Shown: positions 33,719 to 43,900 of the stretch, one piece after another
Position numbering within the stretch: position 1 is the stretch's first letter
How the letters are laid out: the number at the start of each line of letters is the position of its first letter
From: Pirellulimonas nuda
GTDB taxonomy: Bacteria; Planctomycetota; Planctomycetia; Pirellulales; Lacipirellulaceae
Length of the DNA stretch: 64,000 nt
Direction of reading: 5' to 3'
NCBI RefSeq assembly: GCF_007750855.1
Contig: NZ_CP036291.1
Span: 6,236,905-6,300,904, forward strand
Notes under the pieces: model-generated
The model's input: only the letters and a program-made list of their open reading frames with translations
Databases searched by the model: none
Told to the model about the DNA's origin: nothing
Made by a program: the position numbers and the translations under genes

Positions 33719-36700
33719 ATGAAGTCGAGCTCACACCTCGGTCTAGTTTTTGCAACCGCCGCCGGCCTGCTGGCGGCTTCGACGGCGCTGCCCGTTCCGA
33801 CGGCCCGCGCCGCTGAACCGGGCGCCGGCGCACCCACCGCGGCGCCGGTCGGCCCGATGGGGGTCTACCAAGCCCCTCAGGGAGAACGCTATTTCTCCCT
33901 GAGTCTGACCCCCACTGTCCAGACCAATCCCCAGGCGCCGCGCGACATCGTGGTGTTGTTCGACACCTCGGCCAGCCAGACCGGCCCCTACCGAGACACC
34001 GCCCTGGCGGCCCTGGAAGGCTGCCTCGCCGGGCTGACGCCCGGCGACCGCGTGCAGCTTGCCGCGGTGGATGTCGAGACCCGCCCGATGAGCAACGGCC
34101 TAGAGCCCGCCGGCGGCGCGTCGGTAAAGGCCGCGGTCGCCAAGCTGCGCGCCACCGCGCCGCTCGGTTCCACCGACCTCGACTCCGCGTTGTTCTCTGC
34201 CGCCCAGATGTTCCAGGCCGATTCCAAGTCGGAACGCGTGCTGCTGTACATCGGCGACGGCATGAGCAACGCCAATCTGTTGGATGCGCCGCGGATGAAG
34301 CGGCTGGCCACGGCCCTGCGTGACGCGCGGGTCTCCGTGTCGAGCTACGCCATCGGCCCGCGTCGCGACGCCCAAACCCTGGCCGCGATCGCCAACCAGA
34401 CCGGGGGCAACCTGTTCCTGGCCTACCCGCCGGTCTGGGCCGACGACCAAGTGACGATCGACCGCGCCGAAGAAGAGAACCGCCGCGTCGGCGCCGAGGT
34501 AGGCCGCACGTTGGCCGACTGGGTCCGCGGCAGCGTGGTGTGGCCCGAGACCGTGAAGCTTAGCCCGAGCATCGCCTCGATCGTCCCCCAGCAGCTCCCG
34601 CCGCTCCGCTCCGACCGCGACACCGTGGTGGTAGGTCGGCTCAGCGATCAACCGGGCCCGATCGAGATCTCTGGCAAGATGATCGTAGACGGCCGCCGCA
34701 CCCAGGCGGACTGGCGCCGGCCCGCGGCCGCCCCCAACGACTCCGACGCCTACCTGGCAGACCTGGTGAAGACGGCCGAACGCGACGGCGGCGTTATGCT
34801 CTCGACGCTGGGTTCGGCAGGGTTGATGGAGACCGCCCGCGCCGTGCAGTCGCAGGTCGACGCGATCGCGGACGTCGCCCAGCGCGCCGCCGCCACCGGC
34901 GACCTAGACGGCGCCGGCAAGATCGCCCAGGCGGTTCTCCGCCGCGACCCCGGCAACCCTCAGGCCCGCACGGTGCAGGCTTTCGTCCAGCGGGGCGAAG
35001 CCCAGGCCGCGGCCCCGCAAGAAGCCGCTCCCGCCGAGCCGGTACGCACCGCGCAGGGAGTCCTTCCATCGCCGCAGGGCGACCTGATCCTCGAGGGCCG
35101 CCCTTCGGCGCCGTTCGAGGGCCAAGTGATGGAATCGGGCCCCACCGTTTTCCCCGGCGAGTACGAGATCGACGGCGCCTACCCGCCCCCCGGTGTGGTG
35201 AGCGACGGACGCAACCTCGACGCGGTCGATCGCAAGGCGCGCCTGTTCACGCAGATGCTGCAGACCGAGGTGCGGGCCGAGATCAACAACGCCCGCGACC
35301 TGATGGCGACCGACCCCGACTCGGCGATCCAGAGCCTCAAGCAGGTGCTGTCGACCGTCGAGTCGGCGCCCGAACTCGACGCCGCGGCCCGGGTCAGCAT
35401 GATCGATCAACTGCAAGCCGCCCTGCTGCAAGGCTCGCGCCGCGCGGCGATCAAGGAAGAACTGGACCGTGAGCGCGAAGAAGCGGCCGCCGCGGCCCGC
35501 GAACGCCGCTTGATGCTCGACCGCACGGCGCTGCGGATCGAGCGCGAATCGCAGCTAATGGACCGCTTCAACGCTTTGATGGACGAACGGCGGTTCGAGG
35601 AAGCCGAAGAGGTAGCAGACATCGTGGCCGAGGTCGATCCGTATGGATCCACCCCGGTTCAGGCGAAGCTGTGGTCGCGTTTCGTGCACTACGAGTACGT
35701 CAACCGCATGCAGCGGATCGCCCGCGGCGACGCGGTGATGGACACCCTCTGGGAAGTCGAGAAGTCGTTCATGCCGTTCCCCGGCGACCCGCCGATCGTC
35801 TACCCGGACCCGGCCTTCTGGGAAGAGCTGACCCGCCGCCGCAAGAAGTTCGCGGCGGTTGACCTCAAGGGCCAGGGGGGCGCCGAGGCGCGCATCCAAG
35901 AAGCGCTCACCTCGCCCCTGACGAACGTCGGTCTCGACTTCACCGAGACCCCGCTTGAAGAAATCATCGCGTTCTTGCGGGACGAGTACGACCTGGAGAT
36001 CCAGATCGACACCCGCGCGCTCGACGAGTTCGGCGTGCAGCCCGATGAGCCGATCACCGTCAACCTGCGCAACATCTCGCTCCGCTCGGCGTTGCGGCTG
36101 ATGCTGAAGAACCTTGAGCTGACCTACGTCATCCAAGACGAGGTGCTGCTGATCACCACCGAGGAAGAAGCGCTCAACGTGTTGACCGTGAAGGTCTACC
36201 CGGTGGCCGACCTGGTGCTGCCGATCCCGGCTCCCGGCAGCCTCGGCGGCGGCGGCGGCGGCGGATTCGGCGGCGGCGGCGGCGGTCAGCAGGGCGGCGG
36301 CGGCCTCGGCGGCGGCGGCGGACAGGGTGGCGGTGGGTTCGGCGGCGGCGGCGGCGGTCAGTTCAGCGTCCCCGACAGCCAAGGGGACCTGGTCCTCTCG
36401 AAGTCGCCCGAAGCCGTATCGCCGGCGCCGGTCGCGACGCCCCAAACCCAGGCGAAGCGGTCCGCCAAGCCGCAGGCCAAGGGCGTCCCCGCACCCCACA
36501 CCGACCCCGAACACGCCTGGGGCGCCTACTTCGCGCAGGGCGACCGCGACCCGGCGCAGGTCCGCGCCACGGTCCGCGACCTGATGACCCAGGGTCAGTA
36601 CCCGCACGTCATCGCGTTGGTCGAGGCGGCGCTACGCAACGGACAGACCCAGCCCTGGATGTACGAGGCGCTCGGGATCGCGATGCAGCTCGAAGGCCGG

Positions 36701-37918
36701 CCCAAGGCAGACCTCGAGCGGGCGATCCTCTCCGCCGTCGACTTCAGCACCACGCCCGACGAGGTGCAGTTCATCGCACAATACCTAGAGAAGTTGGGGC
36801 TCGACGCCCGCGCCATCCAGCTCTACCGCCAAGTGGTCAAGAGCAACCCTCTGCAGAACCAGGCCTACCTGCTGGCGATGCGGGCGGCAGAACGCGCCGA
36901 CGACCTTGAGGGGCTGCAGTGGTCTACCCTGGGCGTGCTGAGCCAGGCATGGCCGCTGGACCAGGCCGCCGTAGAGACCAAGGCGCGGCGGCTCGCCGAG
37001 AGCGTGCTAGAACGGCTCGGCCGTGACGGACGCAGCGACGACCGGCAGGCGTTCCAGCAGGCGCTGCAAGAGACGCTGGTCCGCGACTGTGTGGTGAGCG
37101 TCAGTTGGTCCGGCGACGCCGACGTCGACCTGTCGGTCGAGGAACCCACCGGCAGCGTGTGCGGGCAAGCGACCGCCGTGCGCACCACCGGCGGCGGCGT
37201 GAGCCTGGGCGACTGCTACAGCGCCGACCAGAACCTCACGATCCAGGGCTTCTCGGAGGCCTACGTTTGCCCCCAAGGCTTCGACGGCGTCTATCGCATC
37301 CACATCAAGAAGGTGTGGGGCGATGTCGCCGCGGGCAAGGTGACGGTCGACGTCACCAAGCACGCCGGCAGCAAGAACGCCAAGCACCAGCGTCAGCAAG
37401 TAAACCTCGGCCCCGACGGGGCAGTGGTGGAGTTCGAGCTCGACGGCGGGCGCCGCAACGAGCCCCTGCACGAGCAGCAACTGGCGCAGGCCATTGAACG
37501 CCAACAGGCGGTCAGCAAGGCCGTGCTGGCGCAGCAGCTTGGGTCTTTGTCCGACCCCCGGGTGGCGGCCGCCGTCGGCCGTCGCGATCCCGACGACCCG
37601 CTGGGCCGGTTCGGCCGCGGCTTGCTGCGTCGTGGTCAGGGCGCGGTTGGTTTCCAGCCGGTGATCCAGATCCTCCCCGAGGGAACCAACATGGGCGCCA
37701 CCGCGGTGATCTCGGCCGACCGACGGTACGTCCGCATCACCGCGGAGCCCATCTTCTCGACCATCGGCGAAGTCACCACCTTCACGTTTGCCGGCGCGTC
37801 TGCGAACGCAGATGACGGTGGCGCTGACGGCGGCGCCGATGGTGGAGCGGACGGTGGCGCCGATGGCGGAGCTGACGGTGGCGACGACGGAGCCGACGGC
37901 GGCGGCGCGGGGGGCTGA
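33719..37918 (+). CDS. Giant exported VWA protein with secretin-like and DUF2135-like domains
   Basis: The 1399-residue protein has a signal peptide ending near AARAAE. A von Willebrand A domain with a complete MIDAS (DTSAS at 82-86, STDLDSA, IGDGMS) covers about residues 75-240. A long helical region with TPR-like character follows, then an STN/secretin-N-like domain (FTETPLEEIIAFLRDEYDL..NLRNISLRSALRLML) at about 740-830, a glycine-rich linker at about 842-880, more TPR-like helices, a DUF2135-like beta domain near 1125-1245 (DADVDLSVEEPTGSVC), and a tail of (DGGA)n repeats. Probably an extracytoplasmic scaffold. The mosaic is unusual; similar large proteins are known only from planctomycetes to my knowledge. 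Confidence 0.82.
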   Translation: MKSSSHLGLVFATAAGLLAASTALPVPTARAAEPGAGAPTAAPVGPMGVYQAPQGERYFSLSLTPTVQTNPQAPRDIVVLFDTSASQTGPYRDTALAALEGCLAGLTPGDRVQLAAVDVETRPMSNGLEPAGGASVKAAVAKLRATAPLGSTDLDSALFSAAQMFQADSKSERVLLYIGDGMSNANLLDAPRMKRLATALRDARVSVSSYAIGPRRDAQTLAAIANQTGGNLFLAYPPVWADDQVTIDRAEEENRRVGAEVGRTLADWVRGSVVWPETVKLSPSIASIVPQQLPPLRSDRDTVVVGRLSDQPGPIEISGKMIVDGRRTQADWRRPAAAPNDSDAYLADLVKTAERDGGVMLSTLGSAGLMETARAVQSQVDAIADVAQRAAATGDLDGAGKIAQAVLRRDPGNPQARTVQAFVQRGEAQAAAPQEAAPAEPVRTAQGVLPSPQGDLILEGRPSAPFEGQVMESGPTVFPGEYEIDGAYPPPGVVSDGRNLDAVDRKARLFTQMLQTEVRAEINNARDLMATDPDSAIQSLKQVLSTVESAPELDAAARVSMIDQLQAALLQGSRRAAIKEELDREREEAAAAARERRLMLDRTALRIERESQLMDRFNALMDERRFEEAEEVADIVAEVDPYGSTPVQAKLWSRFVHYEYVNRMQRIARGDAVMDTLWEVEKSFMPFPGDPPIVYPDPAFWEELTRRRKKFAAVDLKGQGGAEARIQEALTSPLTNVGLDFTETPLEEIIAFLRDEYDLEIQIDTRALDEFGVQPDEPITVNLRNISLRSALRLMLKNLELTYVIQDEVLLITTEEEALNVLTVKVYPVADLVLPIPAPGSLGGGGGGGFGGGGGGQQGGGGLGGGGGQGGGGFGGGGGGQFSVPDSQGDLVLSKSPEAVSPAPVATPQTQAKRSAKPQAKGVPAPHTDPEHAWGAYFAQGDRDPAQVRATVRDLMTQGQYPHVIALVEAALRNGQTQPWMYEALGIAMQLEGRPKADLERAILSAVDFSTTPDEVQFIAQYLEKLGLDARAIQLYRQVVKSNPLQNQAYLLAMRAAERADDLEGLQWSTLGVLSQAWPLDQAAVETKARRLAESVLERLGRDGRSDDRQAFQQALQETLVRDCVVSVSWSGDADVDLSVEEPTGSVCGQATAVRTTGGGVSLGDCYSADQNLTIQGFSEAYVCPQGFDGVYRIHIKKVWGDVAAGKVTVDVTKHAGSKNAKHQRQQVNLGPDGAVVEFELDGGRRNEPLHEQQLAQAIERQQAVSKAVLAQQLGSLSDPRVAAAVGRRDPDDPLGRFGRGLLRRGQGAVGFQPVIQILPEGTNMGATAVISADRRYVRITAEPIFSTIGEVTTFTFAGASANADDGGADGGADGGADGGADGGADGGDDGADGGGAGG
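37808..37915 (+). repeat. Tandem DGGA-coding repeat at the 3' end of the VWA gene
   Basis: About nine imperfect 12-base units of the form gacggtggcgct encode the (D-G-G-A)n tail. Synonymous variation among units argues against very recent slippage. The tail is acidic and might bind calcium, as do RTX-type GGxGxD repeats, though the spacing differs. Confidence 0.75.
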
Positions 37919-37930
37919 GCCCCTTGCGGC

Positions 37931-39124
37931 CTAGCCGCTCTGCTCCCCGTTGCGTATCGCCGTAGAAGATACGTCATTACAAAACCGCTCCGGCGGAACC
38001 CCGTCGCACAAGGCTCGTAGCGGGGGCGGCAGGTCGACGTCTTCCAGCGACGCCAGTTGCCCCTCGAGCACCCGGCTGAAGACCAAGAACCGGCAACCGC
38101 GCGCCCGCAGCTCGGCGATCGCTGCATCCCGCTTGTCGGAGTCACCGTCGTAGTATCGGGCGTCGCCGATCCGGGCGATCGTGTCGACCCCCACGACAAA
38201 CGTGGCGCCCGGCGCCACGCCGGCCTTGCCTACAAACGTTGGCGCAGCGGTCACCAGCACCGCCCCCCCCTGCATGCCTGCCAGCCGCCGATCGACGTCC
38301 AGCAGATCGAGCGGCGGCTTGTCGACGTTCGTGAGAGATAGCTCGCAAACCACCGGGGCGCCGGTGATCTCCCCCGCGATGGCCATCATCTCTCGATGCC
38401 CGTTGTGCATCGGGTCGAACGACCCGGGGAACACCACGCGCGCCTCCGGCACGCGTGCGGCGCCGTTCTGGATGAGGCAACGATCGGCGGCGCCCCGAAA
38501 CACCGCGGCCAGCGGCGGCGACGCGATCGCCTCCCGCCAAACGGCCCCGTCCCCTGCCGCGGCGTCGAGCCCGCCGTCCGCGTAGACGAACTCGGTCAGC
38601 CCCAACGCGTGTGCGAGCAGCGCGAGCAGGCGGTCCGCGGCAAGGTCTTCTTCTTCACTTCGCGAACGCGGCTTGGCGCCAAGCTCCAGCCCGTACACGG
38701 CGGTCCGGGTCCCGGTTTGCGCAGCGATCCAGAACCGCCTGGCGCCTCGCCTTTGCCGATCGGTCGACAGACCGGCGGTGCAGCCGATGCCGACGAGCTG
38801 CTCGGCATGTTCCGGGGCGAGCCGGCACGCACGCCGCCAGGCCGCCATCGCCAAGCGGCGCGCTGTCCGCTCGCTGCAAGCAGACTCGGGCGTCTCGCCA
38901 AGAAACTCGCCCAGCGCGCTGGCCGCGTACGGGACCACCGCCTCGAGCACGGTCCGCGACGCCCCGGGGACGCTCAAGAGCCGGGAAACGGCCCGGCTCC
39001 CCCCGCCCGTGACCGCCAGCACACAACGCCCGGGATCGGCGTGGATGCGGGCGACCAGGTCGTCTGCGTCGTTCTCGCTCGAAGAGCCCATCTGCCTGTG
39101 GCCTGCGTTGTGGGGTAGCCGCAC
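37931..39124 (-). CDS. CinA-C-like/nucleotidyltransferase fusion protein
   Basis: The 397-residue cytosolic protein (alternative ATG at 39091) joins two domains. Residues 20-200 resemble the CinA C-terminal/PncC NMN deamidase fold (TGGGSRAVSRLLSVPGAS, YAASALGEFLG, GIGCTAGLSTDR). The second domain is a NadD/coaD-type nucleotidyltransferase with FPGSFDPMHNGH and the closing motif DVSSTAIR. In PncC the catalytic Ser is in ESCTGG; here the position reads LAVTGG, and the Lys in the later helix is also not retained, so deamidase activity is doubtful. NMN deamidation followed by NaMN adenylation are consecutive steps in NAD recycling, which makes the fusion logical even if the first domain only binds. 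The adenylyl or cytidylyl substrate is not determined. Confidence 0.8.
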   Translation of the reverse strand: MRLPHNAGHRQMGSSSENDADDLVARIHADPGRCVLAVTGGGSRAVSRLLSVPGASRTVLEAVVPYAASALGEFLGETPESACSERTARRLAMAAWRRACRLAPEHAEQLVGIGCTAGLSTDRQRRGARRFWIAAQTGTRTAVYGLELGAKPRSRSEEEDLAADRLLALLAHALGLTEFVYADGGLDAAAGDGAVWREAIASPPLAAVFRGAADRCLIQNGAARVPEARVVFPGSFDPMHNGHREMMAIAGEITGAPVVCELSLTNVDKPPLDLLDVDRRLAGMQGGAVLVTAAPTFVGKAGVAPGATFVVGVDTIARIGDARYYDGDSDKRDAAIAELRARGCRFLVFSRVLEGQLASLEDVDLPPPLRALCDGVPPERFCNDVSSTAIRNGEQSG

Positions 39125-39315
39125 GCACCGCCGGGTGCGTCCGCGAAACGCCCGCGTCTCGGCAACACAACGCCGGCGGGGCCGATGCTAACGATCGTAA
39201 CAGCAGAGGCGGGCCCCGGGCGACCTGTGAGCGTGGTCTGCCCGATCGGCGCGCCGCTTGCATCTACGTCCATTGCAAATCAAAACCAATGCAGCAAGCC
39301 AACCCGAGGTCGCCC

Positions 39316-40404
39316 ATGGCGGACGTGATCGAGCTCAACGACCCCAGCCGCCTCGCCGAGGTGCGGATGGCCTGGAACGCCCTATTGCCGCAGACGCTCG
39401 GGGCGTCGTTCTTTGGCTCGATCGACTGGCTCGAAACCTACTGGCGGAGCTTCGGCGCCGGCCGCCGGCTCCGCGTGCTCGTGGTGCGGGCCCTCGGCAG
39501 GCCGATCGGCATCGTGCCGCTGTGCGTCGAGTCGCGCGGCGGCAGGCTGCGGCGGACACGCGTGCTCACCTACCCGTCGGACGGCGATGGGGCGCGGCTC
39601 GGACCCATTGGTCAGAACCAAACCGCCGCCCTGCTGCTGGCCGTGCGGCACATCGAACAGACCGAGCAGGACTGGGACGTCTTCGAGCCCGCCGGTGTGG
39701 CCGAAGACACCACCGACCGGGGCCGCACGCGGCGGGCGATGCGGCTCGCGGGGATGGCGCCGACGCGCCGGCCGCACCAGACCCGGTCGTCCGTTGACCT
39801 CACCCCGTTCTCTGGTTGGGGCGAGTACTTGGCGTCTCGGCCCTCAGAACAGCGCGACCGCCTAAGCCGTCAACCGGCGCGGCTCGCAGAGTGGGGCCGC
39901 GTCGAGCTGGTCCGCCACCGCCCCGGCCCCGCGAACGAAGGAGACGGCGATCCGCGGTGGGACCTGTACGACGAGACCACCGCGATTGACGCGGCCGGAG
40001 AACGCGGTGCGAGCCGCGATCGGGCCCGCAGCGACTACCACGCAGCGCTGCACGGGGCAGCGGCCCGGCTTGGGATGCTCGACCTGGTGGTGCTGCGCAT
40101 CGATGGTCGGCCCGCGGGATACCTCTACAACGTCCGCTACGACGGGCGCGTCGAGGGGGTCCGCTGGGGCCTGGCCGCCGGACTGGGGGGCGCCAACACC
40201 GCCGAGGCGCTCACCGCGGTGGCGCTGCGCGACAGCCTGCGGCGCGGCGACCAACGCTTCGGCCTGGCGCCGGACGATGCGATGGGGGCGCGCAGCTTCG
40301 CGACCCACCACGAGACCACCTACCGATTGCGCTACGACAAACGCGGCGCGTGGCTCGGCCTTGGCGGCCGCTACGGGCAGCAGGGCTGCCGGCTGCTCTC
40401 GTAG
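39316..40404 (+). CDS. GNAT/FemAB-like N-acyltransferase (BcsL/CelD type)
   Basis: The ATG at 39316 (MADVIELND) is preferred; an upstream ATG at 39289 adds nine residues. The 362-residue protein resembles the acetyltransferase family found beside cellulose and exopolysaccharide genes: NALLPQTLGASFFGSIDWLETYWRSFG, GRPIGIVPLCVESR, then a second GNAT-like fold with LVVLRIDGRPAGYLYNVRYDG and GLAPDD. Acyl acceptor is unknown. Its end overlaps the 3' end of the converging lipoprotein gene by 34 bases. Confidence 0.75.
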   Translation: MADVIELNDPSRLAEVRMAWNALLPQTLGASFFGSIDWLETYWRSFGAGRRLRVLVVRALGRPIGIVPLCVESRGGRLRRTRVLTYPSDGDGARLGPIGQNQTAALLLAVRHIEQTEQDWDVFEPAGVAEDTTDRGRTRRAMRLAGMAPTRRPHQTRSSVDLTPFSGWGEYLASRPSEQRDRLSRQPARLAEWGRVELVRHRPGPANEGDGDPRWDLYDETTAIDAAGERGASRDRARSDYHAALHGAAARLGMLDLVVLRIDGRPAGYLYNVRYDGRVEGVRWGLAAGLGGANTAEALTAVALRDSLRRGDQRFGLAPDDAMGARSFATHHETTYRLRYDKRGAWLGLGGRYGQQGCRLLS

Positions 40405-40622
40405 GCCTCTTTCTGTTCCTTCATCGCGGCCGCTTCACGCGACAGCTTGAACTCGCTGGGCGCCGGCGCGAAGTACTGCACGTCGTCGGTCAGGTAGTAG
40501 GGGCTCGGGAGCGTCTGGCCCGAGTAGTCCGACTGGCAGCCGGAGAGGACGCCCAGGGCGCCCAGTACGAGCGGGGCGGCCACGCCTACCAATCGATTCT
40601 TTTTCGTTGTTCGAGCGTTCAT
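40371..40622 (-). CDS. Small planctomycete lipoprotein
   Basis: The ATG at 40622 starts a basic n-region and hydrophobic segment ending in a lipobox (LGALGVLSGC, Cys about residue 28). The 83-residue product continues with the conserved-looking SDYSGQTLPSPYYLTDDVQY and FKLSREAAAMKEQ. It is predicted to be anchored in a membrane by its lipidated Cys. I recognise the pattern from other planctomycete proteins of unknown function. Its final 11 codons overlap the converging GNAT gene. Confidence 0.75.
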   Translation of the reverse strand: MNARTTKKNRLVGVAAPLVLGALGVLSGCQSDYSGQTLPSPYYLTDDVQYFAPAPSEFKLSREAAAMKEQKEAYESSRQPCCP

Positions 40623-40913
40623 CGCCGATTCTCCGTCTCGCGTGGGACCCGTCGACCCGGCCCGGGGCGTAGCGTCTGCGGACGCCAAGCCGCTGGGCCG
40701 TTGCAATCGTTATCGGCGCTACAACCGTCAAACTTTCGCTCCGGTCGATGAAACGGGCAAAGTGTCGAAGGGCCCGCCGCAAAAAAGTTGGCGGCTGCTG
40801 GCGCCTAGGGCCCCTTGGATCGCGGCCTAGCCGGTAGAATAGGGAGTGACCGCCAAGGCCCCCGGTCTGAGCGGCCCCACCTTCCAGAGGCGCCCGTCCC
40901 CAGAAGCCCCCCA

Positions 40914-43900
40914 ATGCACTCAGCCGCCCGACTGCTATCATTCGCCGCCTGCCTGCTAGCGGCCCAGGCCGCGCCGGGGCAGGGGGCCAGCAGCAGCATC
41001 CCCGACCGCAGCTACTACTCAGCCATCGAGTTGATCTACCGTGGCGACTACCGCCGGGCCCAGCGGGCGTTTGCGGATGAGCTGCGCGGGTCGGTGAAGA
41101 CCGTCGACTCGCGCTGGGTCGATTCTATCTGCTACCACGCCCTGCAGGGCGAGGCGCTCTACCAGCAGGGGCTGTACGGCCCGGCGCTCGACGAGATGAA
41201 CCGCGCCTGCTCGCTACTGATGGTCTACCCCAAGTGGCTGCTGAGCGCGCAGTTCCGGCAGCAGCCCCGCCCCGACAACAACCCGGGGCGCCGCGCGGCG
41301 CCCTGGGGACCCTCACAGCGGCAGCCGGTTTACGCTTCACTGCCAGACACGGTGCTGATCGCGCAAGGCGACTTGAACTCGGCGCAGCGGGCCGCGCAGC
41401 AAGGGGGCGTCGTTCAGTCGGCCCAGTTCTGGCGGGTCGACGCCGTCGAGGTGCTACGCGCCGCGGCCCTGGCGATCCGACGCCGCAACGAGATGCTCGG
41501 CCCGCTCGGGCCGCACGACCGGCTCAGCAAAGAGCTGGCCGACGTGCTGGGCCGCGGGGGGCTGGCGCCCCCCAACCACTGGTCGGGCGCCTGGACCGAG
41601 CTGCTGACCGGCCTCGCCCAGGAAGGGGTCGGCGACGCCCAGCTTGCGCTGCCCCACCTCACACGCGCCACGCTGCTCGACGGCCGCTACGACCACCGCC
41701 TCACCGGCGCCGCCCTGCTCGAGCAGGGCCGGATCGCAATGAACTCCGGCGCGGGCCGCGCCGCCGCCGGCCTGCTGCTCGAGGCCCTCACCGCGGCGTA
41801 CGCGTTCGAGGACGTCGACGTGATGTGCGAGGCGGTCTCCCTCGGGCGGCTTAACCACATCGCGATGGGCGCCGAGGGGCCCTACCCCCCGCTCGCCCCG
41901 GTGATCGCCCTGGCGGAGTCCGAACGGCTGGAGCACCTCGAAGTCGTCGCGCGGCTTGCGCTGGCCGAGGACCTGCTCGCCGCGGGCGCGCCCCAACGCG
42001 CGGCGCCGGCCCTTGGAAGGATCGCGTCGTCCCGGAGCGATTGGGTGCAGGGACGACTCGGACCGCGGCTGCCGGCGGTGCGGTCGATGCTCGAGCTCAC
42101 CGCGGGCAAGCCCCGCGAGGCGAACGATTCACTGGCGCGGGCCGTGGCGGGTCAGGCCGCCGTGTCGCTGCGCACGTTCCAGATCGGTCAGGCGGTCGCG
42201 CGGTACCGCGCCGGCGAGATCTCTCCCCGCCTGGCGGCGGACGTGTTTGCCGACCTGCTCCGCGACCCCACGGCCGCCGACTGGTCGAGCGACCCGTTGG
42301 ACGCCGTGGCGCTGCTCAAGAGCGCCGAGGCCGACGCCTTCGATAGCTGGTTCGACGCCGCGTTGCAGCGCGACGACGAGCTGCTGGCCATCACCGTCAG
42401 CGACCTCACGAAGCGCCGCCGGTTCTTCGCGGCGCAGCCCTACGGCGGCCGCCTGCTGGCGCTCCGCCGGCTGCTCGGCCCTTCCGACCGGCTGCTCACG
42501 GCCGCTCAGCAGACGCAGCGTCAGGCCCTGCTGACCAAGCTCCCCGAGCTGGTAGAGATGAACAAGAACGCGGCCGCGATCCACCGCGACCTGCGCAACG
42601 ACCCCGGCGTGTTCGCCGCCGGCGGCCCCACCTCGGACGCCGACCGCATGCTGCGCGACTTTGCGCGGCTGGCCGACGGCCGCGAGGCGGCGCTCCGCCG
42701 CGCCGTGCTCGCGCGGCAAGCCACCGACCTGGCGTTCCCCCCGGCCCGCTCGGCGAATGAGGCGCAGGACCTGCTGACCCCGGGGCAAGCGCTGATGGTC
42801 ATCCACGAAACCCGCACGGGGCTTTTCGGGTTCCTGCTGGCCAGCGAGGGGTACCACACCTGGCGGCTGCCCCCGCGGCGCGACCTCGAGAACCGCATCG
42901 GCGCGGCGCTGCAGGCGATGGGGAACTTCGGCGCCTCGCGTGAGATGAAGCAAGAAGAAGCAGAGTCGTCCGAATGGCGCCGGCAGTGCGACGCCCTGGC
43001 GAAGCTGCTGGTGCAAGACGCGCGGCTCGACCTGAACAAGACCACCGAACTGGTGATCGTCCCCGACGGGCCGCTGTGGCACGCGCCGTGGGAGGCGCTG
43101 CCGGTGGGCGATGTCGGCGGCGAACAGACGCTCATCGACCTCACCCCCGTACGCTACGCCCCGACCATCGGACTGGCCCTGGGGGACACGACCCCGCTGC
43201 GGCCGGTCCGCAAGACCGCCGTGGTGCTTCCCCCCGACGGCGGCGCGCGGGCAGACGCGGAACAAATCGCGCGGCAGTGGGACCGCCTGGGGGGCGCGGT
43301 GCGCGAGCCGGTCCGTCTGTCGGCGCCCGCTCCGGCGCCGACGCCGCTGTTGGCCTCCCTGATCGATCAGGCGGTGATCCGGGTGCCGAGCGAGATCGAC
43401 CCGTCGCAACCCTACGCGTGGCCGCCGATGGCCATCGACCGAACGCCCGCCATCGGCCGACTCGAAGCCTGGATGGCGCTCCCGGCCAACGGTCCCCAGC
43501 GGCTGGTGATCAGCGGTCTCCACACCGCCGCCGGCGATGGGCTCAAGAGTTCTGGATCGCGGCGGGGCGATCCCCCCCCCACCGGGCGCGAGCTGTTCCA
43601 CGCCTCGTGCGGGATGCTGGCCTCCGGCGCCCGGACCATGCTGGTCTCGCGTTGGAACACCGGCGGGCCGACCCAACTCGACCTCGAACGCGAGTTCTTG
43701 CTCACGCTGCCCGACTCCCCGGCCGACCAGGCGTGGCGACGTGCCGTGACCCTGGCCCGCGGCGCCACGCTCGACCCCTACGCCGAGCCCCGCCTCAAGC
43801 CCGACGCCAAGCGGCTAGACGCCCCCACCGCCTCACACCCATTCTTCTGGGGCGGTTTCCTGCTGATCGACACGGGGCTCGACCCGCGCCCGCAGCCCGA

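Noticed and set aside
36240-36360. Repeated GGC-rich stretch as a possible CRISPR or mobile repeat
   Set aside because: It encodes a glycine linker in frame within the VWA protein; there are no spacers or regular repeat units.
37911-37923. Hairpin at the stop codon of the VWA gene as a terminator
   Set aside because: It is only a 5-bp stem with no T-run and overlaps the coding end; too weak to call.
42129-43676. 515-codon minus-strand frame opposite the CHAT-fold gene
   Set aside because: It is an antisense shadow of a gene with a signal peptide and recognisable fold.
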